Shown in pieces: positions 1 through 7,442 of a stretch of DNA of 64,000 bases. The notes beneath the pieces are model-generated. The model saw nothing but the letters and a program-made list of their open reading frames with translations, was not told the origin of the DNA and did no database searches. Position 1 is the stretch's first letter, and each line of letters opens with the position of its first letter. Position numbers and translations under genes: made by a program. The stretch is from Pseudomonadaceae bacterium (GTDB lineage Bacteria > Pseudomonadota > Gammaproteobacteria > Pseudomonadales > Azotimanducaceae): NCBI GenBank assembly GCA_024743435.1, contig JANSWO010000009.1, forward strand, positions 124,001 to 188,000. Reading direction: 5' to 3'.

Positions 1-711
1 ATTCGGTCCTGAGCCATGAATGAGGTGCGGGTCGAAAAACACAGCGGAGCCAGCAGGCATGCAAAGCGTCACACAAGCCTCAGGGTCTATGTAGTCGTCA
101 TGCGTATAGAAACCCTCAAGCTGGCTGCCATCGGCTCGACCGGGCAAGCAGCCCTGAGTGTGGCTGCCACGCACAACTTGCAGTGCGCCGTTGTCTACAC
201 GGGCTTCATCGAAAGCGACGAGAACGTTGGGCAATCGATCGACATCCTCGCTGTCGTGAATCCAGTAAGGCGAGTCTTGATGCCAGCCAAAACCTGAACC
301 AATCCCTGCCGGCTTGAAATTCAATTTGCTCGTCCAAAGCGACAAGGGTGCAGCACCGATGATCTGCTGCATCGGACCCACCAAGCGTGGATCATCGACG
401 AGCGCCTCGAACGCGGACGCAAGATCATGCACAGGCTCCACTACCCGAAGCGCCTGGCTGCCCTCACTGTGTTCAAACTGCAGCGTACGAATGCCGACAT
501 CGACAAAACGGTTTCCGTCGAGGAAGTACGTTTTTCCGTGTTGAGCTAGCGCAGTGGCTGACGCGTCAACCTGCAGCGACGCCCCTCGGAGGGTTTCGAC
601 TTCCGTGGCCGAGAGGAGGTTCTCCCGAACGAGATAACCGTCACGGCGATAGGCGTCCAGCTGCTCCGCGCTGAAGAGGCCAGCATCTGCCGGCGATGAT
701 TCAATTGTCAC
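1..711 (-). CDS. Phytanoyl-CoA dioxygenase (PhyH) family protein, 3' part beyond window edge
   Basis: The frame is open on the minus strand from a GTG at 711 to base 1, giving 237 codons with no stop, so the C-terminus lies outside the window. A Shine-Dalgarno GGAGGAG sits just upstream of the GTG and decides the start. The iron-binding triad of Fe(II)/2-oxoglutarate dioxygenases is visible: HQD at residues 144-146 (in GWHQDSPYW) and the distal His at 232 (in HLIHGSGPN). PhyH relatives hydroxylate acyl-CoAs or small organic acids using O2 and 2-oxoglutarate. The substrate here cannot be read from sequence. The gene diverges from selC with a 60-bp gap. Family assignment is firm, specific function is not. 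Confidence 0.85.
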   Translation of the reverse strand, partial: MTIESSPADAGLFSAEQLDAYRRDGYLVRENLLSATEVETLRGASLQVDASATALAQHGKTYFLDGNRFVDVGIRTLQFEHSEGSQALRVVEPVHDLASAFEALVDDPRLVGPMQQIIGAAPLSLWTSKLNFKPAGIGSGFGWHQDSPYWIHDSEDVDRLPNVLVAFDEARVDNGALQVVRGSHTQGCLPGRADGSQLEGFYTHDDYIDPEACVTLCMPAGSAVFFDPHLIHGSGPN

Positions 712-735
712 GGGCAGCTCCTCCAGGTTTGCAAG

Positions 736-765
736 GCGACAGCGATCGCACGGCGACGGTATGAT
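736..765 (+). promoter_or_regulatory. Predicted sigma-70 promoter of selC
   Basis: A GCGACA box at 736-741 (four of six matches to the -35 consensus) is followed after 18 bp by TATGAT at 760-765 (five of six to the -10 consensus). The tRNA-Sec starts seven bases further on, as expected for a tRNA promoter. Motif match only. Confidence 0.45.
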
Positions 766-771
766 GGCCTC

Positions 772-864
772 GGAAGCGTATCGTCTCCGGTGGGGCGCGC
801 GGCCTTCAAAGCCGTTGGAGCGTGTTTAAGCGCTCGGTGGGTTCGACTCCTACCGCTTCCGCCA
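772..864 (+). tRNA. selC: tRNA-Sec (anticodon TCA), CCA end encoded
   Basis: This 93-base gene encodes the UGA-decoding selenocysteine tRNA. It shares long identical stretches with E. coli selC (start GGAAG, then CGTCTCCGGTG, and GGTTCGACTCCT in the T arm). The anticodon loop is CTTCAAA with anticodon TCA on a 5-bp stem. A long variable arm (GAGCG pairing with CGCTC) and an encoded CCA tail are present. One oddity is that the 3' side of the acceptor is CGCTTCC, one base shorter than in E. coli, so the acceptor plus T stack appears to be 7+5 rather than the bacterial 8+5. Its presence implies that selA and selB exist elsewhere in the genome; selD lies about 3.5 kb away. Confidence 0.95.
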
Positions 865-872
865 GAATCATC

Positions 873-964
873 GGGGACAGGACCAAGTGCCAGGTCCAAT
901 TGAACCGAACACTACTTCCAGCTCCCTATTATTCCAGTTGGACCTGGCACTTGGTCCTGTCCCC
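873..964. repeat. 27-bp perfect inverted repeat built from the 13-bp repeat unit
   Basis: Bases 873-899 and 938-964 are exact reverse complements (27 of 27) around a 38-base loop. Each arm is made of two adjoining units related to GGACCTGGCACYY and GGWCCTGTCCCC, the same 13-bp unit that forms the tandem array at 3120-3250. The hairpin lies nine bases after selC and 20 bases before the stop of the serine hydrolase gene. It could end transcription from either side, but no T-run follows. A REP/BIME-like mobile repeat is equally possible. Confidence 0.85.
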
Positions 965-984
965 TACCCTGTCCCAACCCTACC

Positions 985-2190
985 CTAGCGTTCCCCAACC
1001 TGAACCTGTGGCTCATAACCTTCCCACCGCCAAGGCAGTCCGGTCTCGCCAAATAGCGTATCGACAACTTCTTTGAATATTCCTTCCGCGCGGACGCTGT
1101 TGGACATTAGCAAGATGCAGCTCGCCTCTTGTTCGATGCAGAGAGCGTAGTTTGCCGTTCCGTCATCGTGCCCTTCCTTGAAGAAAGCGCGCCCTCGAAC
1201 GGATTCGAATACGCCCCAACCCAGGCCATAGCTGAGTTGAATGCCATCGTATTCGTCTGTGGTTTGCGTACTGAGGGTCGGGAACTGGGTTTCCGAGTGA
1301 ATCCGAATCTGAGCACTGGTCATCTCCTGTTTCGCCTGTGCGCTAAGACCATCGCCCCGGACGACGGCTGCGAGGAACTTTCCCCAGTCAGCGGGCGTTG
1401 TGTCCATGGAGCCGGCGGCACCCACCGTTTCCCGAATAGTGTGGCGGATATTCTCTCCAGTCATCGTGTAGTTGTGCGAGTAGTTCTCGAGAAAGTCCTC
1501 CCGCCACGTCATAGACGTCTTGGTCATTCCAAACCGATCAAATATTCGAGCCTGCATCTCTTCGCCAACATCCAAGCCGAGTCCCTCTTCGAGCACGAAT
1601 TGGGCGAGGCGAAAACCTTCGCCCGAATACGCGTAACGCGTGCCGGGATCGAAGTGAAAACGCAGTTTGTCGTCACCGGCGGGGTCGAACCAGCGGAAAT
1701 TCGCAAAGCCCGGCGTGTGACTAAGCAGCATGCGCAGGGTCAGGTCCCGCCATCGCGCATCACCAACAAGATCTCGGTAGTTCTCATAGTCTGGCAACGG
1801 CCTGGGCAGATAGTCGGCGATCGATTTGTCCAGCTCGACCACACCTTCATCCACAAGCTGCATAACAAGATAAGCGAAAGTGGCTTTGGTCAATGATGCG
1901 CCATAGATGATGGTATCTGGTTCGAGCGGCAGGTCCTTTTCAACCATTCTATGACCATAGCCTTTCGCAAAAGTCACACCGCCCGCTTCAATAAGTACAA
2001 CCGCGAGGCCTTTGACGTCATTGGCTGCCATCAACCGCTCTATCGTGCTGTCGATTTCGCTTTCTGACAGCGCGGGAATACTGCGGGCGGTGGAGTTCGT
2101 CGCGTTGGGCGTGCATCCAGTAACCACGACACCGAAGACAAGAGCCAGACTTGCAAGAACTCGTTTTCTTCCATCCACGACGGCACTCAC
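985..2190 (-). CDS. Serine hydrolase, beta-lactamase class C / esterase family, lipoprotein
   Basis: The protein has 401 residues from a GTG start that overlaps the stop of the upstream hydrolase gene (GTGA), so the pair is translationally coupled. Residues 10-26 form a lipoprotein signal with lipobox VVTGC (Cys26). The active-site SxxK motif is SLTK at 99-102, and the second motif is YSG at 188-190 where true class C beta-lactamases have YxN. The third KTG box is not visible; a GHDDGT segment near residue 330 takes its place. This pattern fits family VIII esterases or D-amino-acid/peptide hydrolases better than an antibiotic-resistance enzyme. It is probably anchored in the periplasm. Confidence 0.85.
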   Translation of the reverse strand: MSAVVDGRKRVLASLALVFGVVVTGCTPNATNSTARSIPALSESEIDSTIERLMAANDVKGLAVVLIEAGGVTFAKGYGHRMVEKDLPLEPDTIIYGASLTKATFAYLVMQLVDEGVVELDKSIADYLPRPLPDYENYRDLVGDARWRDLTLRMLLSHTPGFANFRWFDPAGDDKLRFHFDPGTRYAYSGEGFRLAQFVLEEGLGLDVGEEMQARIFDRFGMTKTSMTWREDFLENYSHNYTMTGENIRHTIRETVGAAGSMDTTPADWGKFLAAVVRGDGLSAQAKQEMTSAQIRIHSETQFPTLSTQTTDEYDGIQLSYGLGWGVFESVRGRAFFKEGHDDGTANYALCIEQEASCILLMSNSVRAEGIFKEVVDTLFGETGLPWRWEGYEPQVQVGER

Positions 2191-2984
2191 GCTGACCGCA
2201 CGCTCTGCAGAAACTCGTCTACCGTGGAGTTGAACGCATCCGGTAGCTCGAAGTAGCTGCTATGCCCAACCTCGCCCAGATTGGCAAACCGAGCACCCGG
2301 CACCTTCGCCGCCAGCGCTTCGATGAACGAACTGGAGAACAACACATCCTGATCGCCAGTGACGAACAACGTCGGCAGGTCGTAATCGGTGATCTCACTC
2401 AGGTCGACCCCAAGTTCGGCGCCTGCAATGGTTCTGGGGATGACCGAGGGATCGATGCGATTGAACGCACTGATCTGCTGATACAGCACCGCGCCGGCAG
2501 GATTCTTATCCGGAAAATCGTAGGCTAGCGCCGGCGAGCGATTCGCATGCAGGCTCTCACTGATGAGTTTGCCGGTCTGACGGATATCGTTTTCGACGTC
2601 TGGGTGCTCGAACACACCCGGCGTGTGACACATGACCAGAGCACTAACCTGATGCGGAAAGTGAAGCGCCATCTGGCTACCCGTCCAACCACCCATCGAC
2701 TGACACACAAACGCAGCTCGCTCGCAGCCGGCGGAGACCATCACAGCACGCACGTCGTCGCAGAAGAGTGCTGGTTTGAACTGTTCCTGCGGGCAGGTAG
2801 AACGGCCGAAATAGCGATGGTCAAACGTCAGAAGTCGATACCTATCACCGAAGAAAGGTATCTGCTGATACCAACTGGCAGCGTTACCACCCATGCCATG
2901 AGCAAACACGATCCAGTCCTGCGAATCTGGATTGCCGTGGGTTTCATAGTAAATCTGGACGCCGTGGCTGGTAGCTGTCGGCAT
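2187..2984 (-). CDS. Alpha/beta hydrolase
   Basis: This 265-residue soluble alpha/beta hydrolase has nucleophile Ser96 in CQSMGGW, acid Asp213 in TGDQDV and base His241 in GEVGHSSYF. The oxyanion segment FAHGMGGN is at 27-34. Its architecture is that of the haloperoxidase/3-oxoadipate enol-lactonase type, but the substrate cannot be assigned. It is the first gene of a coupled two-gene unit with the lipoprotein serine hydrolase. The upstream region holds the 13-bp repeat array, so repeats bound this two-gene unit on both sides. Confidence 0.88.
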   Translation of the reverse strand: MPTATSHGVQIYYETHGNPDSQDWIVFAHGMGGNAASWYQQIPFFGDRYRLLTFDHRYFGRSTCPQEQFKPALFCDDVRAVMVSAGCERAAFVCQSMGGWTGSQMALHFPHQVSALVMCHTPGVFEHPDVENDIRQTGKLISESLHANRSPALAYDFPDKNPAGAVLYQQISAFNRIDPSVIPRTIAGAELGVDLSEITDYDLPTLFVTGDQDVLFSSSFIEALAAKVPGARFANLGEVGHSSYFELPDAFNSTVDEFLQSVRSA

Positions 2985-3119
2985 AGCGGGCTCCTGTCTG
3001 GTGCGATCCTTAAGGCGAGAACTAGTAGCAGGCTCGGTCGGTTTTACTTCCGGGTAAGGACCAGGAGCCAGAACCTGTCGATCCTGATTCTAGAGGACAC
3101 GCCGGGCTAAGAGCTAATT

Positions 3120-3250
3120 GGACCTGTCCCCCGGACCTGGCACCCGGACCTGGCACCCGGACCTGACCCTTGGACCTGTCCCCTGGTCCTGTCCCCTGGT
3201 CCTGTCCCCCGGACCTGGCACCTGGACCTGTCCCCTGGCTCCTGTCCGCC
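3120..3250. repeat. Tandem array of nine 13-bp units plus one degenerate unit
   Basis: From 3120 to 3236 there are nine head-to-tail units of exactly 13 bp, each starting GGACCTG or GGTCCTG and ending TCCCCY, GCACCY or, once, ACCCTT. A degraded tenth unit runs from 3237. Two unit flavours alternate irregularly (…GTCCCC and …GGCACC), and the same flavours make up the inverted repeat at 873-964. The array lies in the 292-bp gap between divergent genes, ending just 26 bases before the acyltransferase start, so it occupies or displaces that gene's promoter area. An upstream start for that gene would translate the repeat and is rejected. Confidence 0.9.
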
Positions 3251-3276
3251 GGCTCACTCCGGTAGACTGCTCCGCC

Positions 3277-4359
3277 ATGAGTGCACGCCATAGCTATACA
3301 TTGAACGGCCCGTTTCGCATGAGCCGGGGAATTCTCCAGAATCCGACCATCGCCTATGAGCATTGGGGTGAGCTCAATAGCTCAGCCGACAACGCGATCC
3401 TTATCTTCACAGGACTGTCGCCGTCCGCTCATGCGGCCTCGTCACCCGAAGATCCTTCATCGGGCTGGTGGGAAGATATGATCGGTCCCGGCAGGCCAAT
3501 CGATACAAACCGCTACTACGTGGTTTGCATCAATTCCCTTGGCAGCTGTTTCGGGTCAACCGGGCCTGCGAGCATCGATCCGATTCTCGGCTGCCCGTAT
3601 CAGCTGAACTTTCCAGTGTTGTGCCTGGAAGACATCGCAAACGCTGGCTTGCTGGTCATCGAAGCACTTGGCATCCAACAACTTCACGCTGTGATTGGCG
3701 CATCGATGGGCGGCATGACGGCCCTCGCCTTCTGCTTGTTGCACCCCGGCCGCGCACGCGCGCTGGTTTCTATTTCGTCCGCTGCACGATCTCTGCCGTT
3801 CTCCATCGCCTTGCGCTCGTTGCAGCGCGAAATCATCCGCAAAGATCCGGCCTGGGAAGGAGGAGACTATGGCGATGGCCCCGGACCGGTCATGGGAATG
3901 CAGCTCGCGCGCAAACTCGGCATGATCACCTACCGCTCAGCAAGCGAATGGCAGCAACGCTTCGGCCGCGAGCGCGCAACCGACGATCTGGCTGATGATG
4001 CTGTCTTCGGAATCGATTTCGAAGTCGAAAGCTACTTAGAGGCGCACGCGCAGAAATTCACCGGCAGCTTCGACGCCAACTGCTACCTGTATCTGTCCAG
4101 GGCAATGGATCTTTTCGACGCAACCGATCACGGCGGTTCACTGGACGACTCGCTGGCCCGCCTGGAGCTGGAACGCGCTCTGGTGATTGGCGTTGAGACC
4201 GACATACTGTTCCCGTTGCATCAACAGCGCGAACTCGCAGATGGCCTGAAACCACATGTCACGAGCGTCGATTTCGCGCCATTACCGTCTATTCAGGGAC
4301 ACGACTCGTTCTTGGTCGATATGGATCGCTTCCGGCCGACAATCGCTCGGTTCTTCTAA
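3277..4359 (+). CDS. Serine/homoserine O-acyltransferase of the MetX family, probably serine O-succinyltransferase type
   Basis: This 360-residue alpha/beta-hydrolase-fold acyltransferase has nucleophile Ser143 in GASMGGMTAL, Asp309 in GVETDILFP and His342 in QGHDSFLVD. The N-terminal segment FTGLSPSAHAASS and the stretch NSLGSCFGSTGPAS match, as remembered, the Xanthomonas/Stenotrophomonas serine O-succinyltransferase branch rather than classical homoserine acetyltransferase, whose motif is HALTGS. Such enzymes activate L-serine (or homoserine) with an acyl-CoA for cysteine or methionine synthesis in the cytoplasm. The ATG at 3277 is chosen because the longer frame runs through the repeat array. 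The gene converges on selD with a 4-bp overlap of stop codons. Confidence 0.85.
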   Translation: MSARHSYTLNGPFRMSRGILQNPTIAYEHWGELNSSADNAILIFTGLSPSAHAASSPEDPSSGWWEDMIGPGRPIDTNRYYVVCINSLGSCFGSTGPASIDPILGCPYQLNFPVLCLEDIANAGLLVIEALGIQQLHAVIGASMGGMTALAFCLLHPGRARALVSISSAARSLPFSIALRSLQREIIRKDPAWEGGDYGDGPGPVMGMQLARKLGMITYRSASEWQQRFGRERATDDLADDAVFGIDFEVESYLEAHAQKFTGSFDANCYLYLSRAMDLFDATDHGGSLDDSLARLELERALVIGVETDILFPLHQQRELADGLKPHVTSVDFAPLPSIQGHDSFLVDMDRFRPTIARFF

Positions 4360-6542
4360 CGCCGCTCGATCACGAAACCGGATGCGCATGCTTCACCGAT
4401 CGACGCCGCACCCGGAATTTCATTGAGAATTTCAGGAACTGACTGCGCGGGAACGGAGGCGAGCAAACCCCCAGATGTTTGCGGGTCTGCAAATATCGCC
4501 GCCTCCGTCTGACCGCCGCCATCGAATCGTTTCAAGGCGAGCTGGTTGCCGGAAAACAGAGAGCTGCGCACACCTGCCTCAATCGCCCGCGCCGCACCAT
4601 CGAGTATGGGCAAGCGGCCCAAGTCCAGCCTCAGCCCACAACCGCTCGCATCCGCCATCTCCACCGCGTGGCCCGCCACACCGAACCCGGTGATGTCCGT
4701 CATGGCCGTTGCGAGTGGAGCCAGAACTGAGGCAGCGTGTGCATTGCTGGAATCGAGCGTGGCTAACAAACCCTCATAGTGCTTCCCAGCTAACTCGCCG
4801 CGCATAGCAGCGGCGAGCAGCACACCCGTGCCGACGGGTTTAGTGAGCACCAGCGCGTCTCCCGGCCGCATGCCAGCCTTCGATAGCGTCCGCGCTCCGG
4901 GCTGCGCAAGAATCGCAAAACCGAGAGAGGTCTCTGCCGCTTCCGCCGAGTGGCCGCCGATCAGCGACACATCATGCTGCTCAAGCACATCAAGCGCGCC
5001 TCGCATCAGGCGATAGAGGTCATCCTCCATGAGCGCATCGGCCATTGCCGGCACCGTCGCCAGCGCCAGCGCGGCAGTCGGCGTCCCACCCATTGCGAAG
5101 ATGTCAGACAGCGAGTGATGTGCAGCAATGCGACCAAAGCGGTAAGGATCATCGACCATCGATCGAAACGCATCTGCGGTCGCTAACAGCGAAGCGTTCG
5201 GCCAGCGCATGAGCGCAGCATCATCGCCACCGGCGATGACAACATCCTCCCCCACATGAATATCCAGGCGGTGCAGCACGCGTATCAAAGGATCCGCCGC
5301 AACTTTGGCCCCACAGCCCGCGCAACGCATTGCTGATGGCGCATCCGTGAGCAGGTTCTCTGGCACACCGGCGGCCTCATCGTCCAGTGGCATCGGTGGC
5401 AGATCATTGAATCGCGCCATAAACCGTTGGTCGATCCAGTCTTTCCAGCGCCAGACCCACGCACCCTCAGCCACCCAGTTACCGCGAATGGCCACGGCAC
5501 GCTCATCACCAGTGCCAATGAGCGTCAGAAACGTTCGTTGGGGTCGATATCGGGTAAGTAGTTCGCCGGCTGCATAGCTTATGAGGTTGCGCGCGAGTAC
5601 CGGCCCCTGGCGGACCGCGTACACCCCCGCTTTCGGCAAGCCATCCGGTGCAAAGTGACTGCAATCACCTACCGCAAACACGTTGCTGTGGCTTACCGAT
5701 GCAAGCGTGTCACCAACAACAACAAAGCCCGATTCGCTCGTGCGCAGCTCACTATCTGCAAGAAAACCTGCCGCGGCTACGCCAGTGGTCCAGAACACGT
5801 GATCGGCCGCGAGCGTTGCACCGCCATCGCTGACCAACTTGCCCGCTTTGACTTCGCGAGCGGAAAATCCAGTGATGACCTCAACCCCATGTCGATCCAG
5901 CGCAGCTGCAAGCAGGTTGGCAGCCTTTGCTGGCGCATCGTCGAACACCTCCTCGCCACGATGCACCAATGCGACCCGGGCACCCGTCGGAAGCGCGTTC
6001 GCCATTGCCAACGCCAGTTCGACTCCGCCCGCACCGGCGCCGACCACGGCGAGCCGTGAGTCGATATCAAGCGTTGGTTTGATTGCTTCCCAAGCGGGGA
6101 CAAACTGACCGATAGGCTTCACTGGAATGGCACCGGCTGGCGCAGTTGGCGCGCCTCCGATGTTGATAGAGAGCACGTCGTAGCGACAGTCTGCGCCAGC
6201 CGCCAGGGTCAGCATCGAGGAGGTTGCGTCCAAGGCGACGGCTTCGTCCGCGATGAGTCGCGCGCCGGCGAAGCGGCAGAGTTTCAGCAGGTCAATATGC
6301 AGCGAATCGCTGTCGTAGGCGCCACTCACATAACCGGGCAGCATGCCCGAATAAGGCGAATCAACTTCTCTGGCGATCACCGTCGTGCGAAGCCAGGGCA
6401 CCGGGTTCATGGCCAGGTGTTTGAGAACCTGGACGTGGGCGTGACCACCGCCCAGCAGGACAAGCTCGCGCACGAAGGGCGTGTGAGAAGAGTTGGATTG
6501 CACGGGCGAAGCATAGCCTCGCCCACGCGAGAGTCCCAGCAA
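4356..6542 (-). CDS. selD: Bifunctional NADH-dehydrogenase-like flavoprotein / selenide, water dikinase
   Basis: The protein has 728 residues and two modules. Residues 25-385 form a pyridine-nucleotide-disulfide oxidoreductase with FAD motif LGGGHAH (30-36), NAD motif VGAGAGG (167-173) and a C-terminal FAD motif VGDCSHF (291-297). Residues about 400-728 form SelD, which makes selenophosphate from selenide and ATP. The catalytic pair is seen as Cys410 and Lys413 in CAGCGAK, with the second, non-essential Cys of E. coli replaced by Ala. This fusion is a known proteobacterial SelD type; the flavoprotein may reduce selenium for the kinase. It lies near selC, which supports an active Sec pathway. 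The upstream ATG at 6542 is not certain, since residues before about 24 are not conserved-looking. Confidence 0.93.
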   Translation of the reverse strand: MLGLSRGRGYASPVQSNSSHTPFVRELVLLGGGHAHVQVLKHLAMNPVPWLRTTVIAREVDSPYSGMLPGYVSGAYDSDSLHIDLLKLCRFAGARLIADEAVALDATSSMLTLAAGADCRYDVLSINIGGAPTAPAGAIPVKPIGQFVPAWEAIKPTLDIDSRLAVVGAGAGGVELALAMANALPTGARVALVHRGEEVFDDAPAKAANLLAAALDRHGVEVITGFSAREVKAGKLVSDGGATLAADHVFWTTGVAAAGFLADSELRTSESGFVVVGDTLASVSHSNVFAVGDCSHFAPDGLPKAGVYAVRQGPVLARNLISYAAGELLTRYRPQRTFLTLIGTGDERAVAIRGNWVAEGAWVWRWKDWIDQRFMARFNDLPPMPLDDEAAGVPENLLTDAPSAMRCAGCGAKVAADPLIRVLHRLDIHVGEDVVIAGGDDAALMRWPNASLLATADAFRSMVDDPYRFGRIAAHHSLSDIFAMGGTPTAALALATVPAMADALMEDDLYRLMRGALDVLEQHDVSLIGGHSAEAAETSLGFAILAQPGARTLSKAGMRPGDALVLTKPVGTGVLLAAAMRGELAGKHYEGLLATLDSSNAHAASVLAPLATAMTDITGFGVAGHAVEMADASGCGLRLDLGRLPILDGAARAIEAGVRSSLFSGNQLALKRFDGGGQTEAAIFADPQTSGGLLASVPAQSVPEILNEIPGAASIGEACASGFVIERR

Positions 6543-6600
6543 AGACTACGAATCGTCAGCCTTCAACCATCGGCGCCGGAACGGGGCGCGCGGCATGGTG

Positions 6601-7044
6601 TCAGATATCGATATCGAGGTAGTCGAGGTCTTCGGAGAGCCGGCGCAGTTCCATGCGCTCTTCGAGCCGTCGCCGGATCTCGTTCGAACAGATTTCCTCG
6701 CCTGGCGCAGCCTTGAGGCTCGCTTCGATGACATCGGGGTCATCATCGGCATCGCCATCGAAGTCATCGACCACATCGAAGACGTCGTCGTTGTCAGCCT
6801 CAGCGTAGGCTGTGTCCTCGTTGGCGGCATCGACTGGCGTATCGAATTCGTCGAGATCGGACGCTTCCGCATCGTCAATGAGCTCATCCGGAATCTCGCC
6901 CGGAGGGGCCTTCTGCTGCTGGCTAGGGTTACTCGTTCTCGCATCAAGCATAGTGGTGTCGCCGTCCTTCGCGTTGCCGTGACCTGATTGATTGGTCAGT
7001 TTCGATGAGCGCATCGACGCTCGCTTTTTACTGCCGTTTGCCAT
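6601..7044 (-). CDS. Acidic low-complexity protein with PA3496-like C-terminal motif
   Basis: This 147-residue frame begins at an ATG; a TTG at 7074 is a less likely start. The N-terminal third is basic and polar, and the middle (about residues 50-105) is very rich in Asp, Glu and Ala. The C-terminus is a charged helix, RRRLEERMELRRLSEDL, resembling the end of the small PA3496 family annotated as putative envelope integrity proteins. No signal peptide or membrane segment is seen. Coding is supported by the amino-acid bias and by the helix motif. It lies 58 bp upstream of selD on the same strand. Function unknown. Confidence 0.6.
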   Translation of the reverse strand: MANGSKKRASMRSSKLTNQSGHGNAKDGDTTMLDARTSNPSQQQKAPPGEIPDELIDDAEASDLDEFDTPVDAANEDTAYAEADNDDVFDVVDDFDGDADDDPDVIEASLKAAPGEEICSNEIRRRLEERMELRRLSEDLDYLDIDI

Positions 7045-7179
7045 TGCTGCTCTCGCCGCTTCGCCGGTGACCAAGTACCGCTCTGCGTAGACAACTCAAG
7101 CTACACATGCGTTTTATGCCTGCTTTGAAAAACCGTCAAGAGACGCCCGTCACAAAAGTGATGAACTCTCTTTTTGACA

Positions 7180-7396
7180 CTACTTCTCAGGCCGCTCGAT
7201 CAGCGCGTAGTACACCATCACTCCGCCCCAGATTACGCCGCAACCTCCATTCACTGCGAGCGCCTACACGCGCCAATTCACTGTTAATATGGGCGGTTCC
7301 CGCCGGTAGAAAACCGAGCCGATCACCGAGCCGGCGATTAGGTACACCTACCGGGTAAAACAGCACAATGCCTGCACGCCAGCCACGTTCAGACAC
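7180..7396 (-). pseudogene. Possible decayed gene for a small two-helix membrane protein
   Basis: No intact gene fills 7045-7442 (about 400 bases). On the minus strand a frame opening at a GTG (7396) reads SERGWRAGIVLFYPVG. A one-base shift near 7350 would continue as VYLIAGSVIGSVFYRREPP, and after an in-frame TAG at 7264-7266 as VNGGCGVIWGGVMVYYALIE, ending at a TAG at 7180-7182. Joined, these pieces look like a coherent small membrane protein of about 70 residues with two hydrophobic helices, broken by one frameshift and one stop. This is an inference from hydrophobicity and no family is recognised. It could be chance. Confidence 0.3.
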
Positions 7397-7442
7397 GGCC
7401 GCACGCACCCGGCAATCCTCCGCGTAAAGAGAAATCAACTGC

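Noticed and set aside
1129-1896. 255-codon plus-strand frame
   Set aside because: It is antisense to the serine hydrolase, which has clear motifs and a lipoprotein signal; the plus-strand peptide has none.
2547-3110. 187-codon plus-strand frame
   Set aside because: It is mostly antisense to the alpha/beta hydrolase with Ser96, Asp213 and His241, and runs out into repeat sequence.
3120-3250. Possible CRISPR array
   Set aside because: Units are 13 bp with no spacers, and no cas gene is present.
3118-3276. N-terminal extension of the acyltransferase frame through the 13-bp array
   Set aside because: The extension would translate the repeat into a Pro/Gly/Leu/Thr-rich peptide unlike the family; the ATG at 3277 gives the normal 360-residue length.
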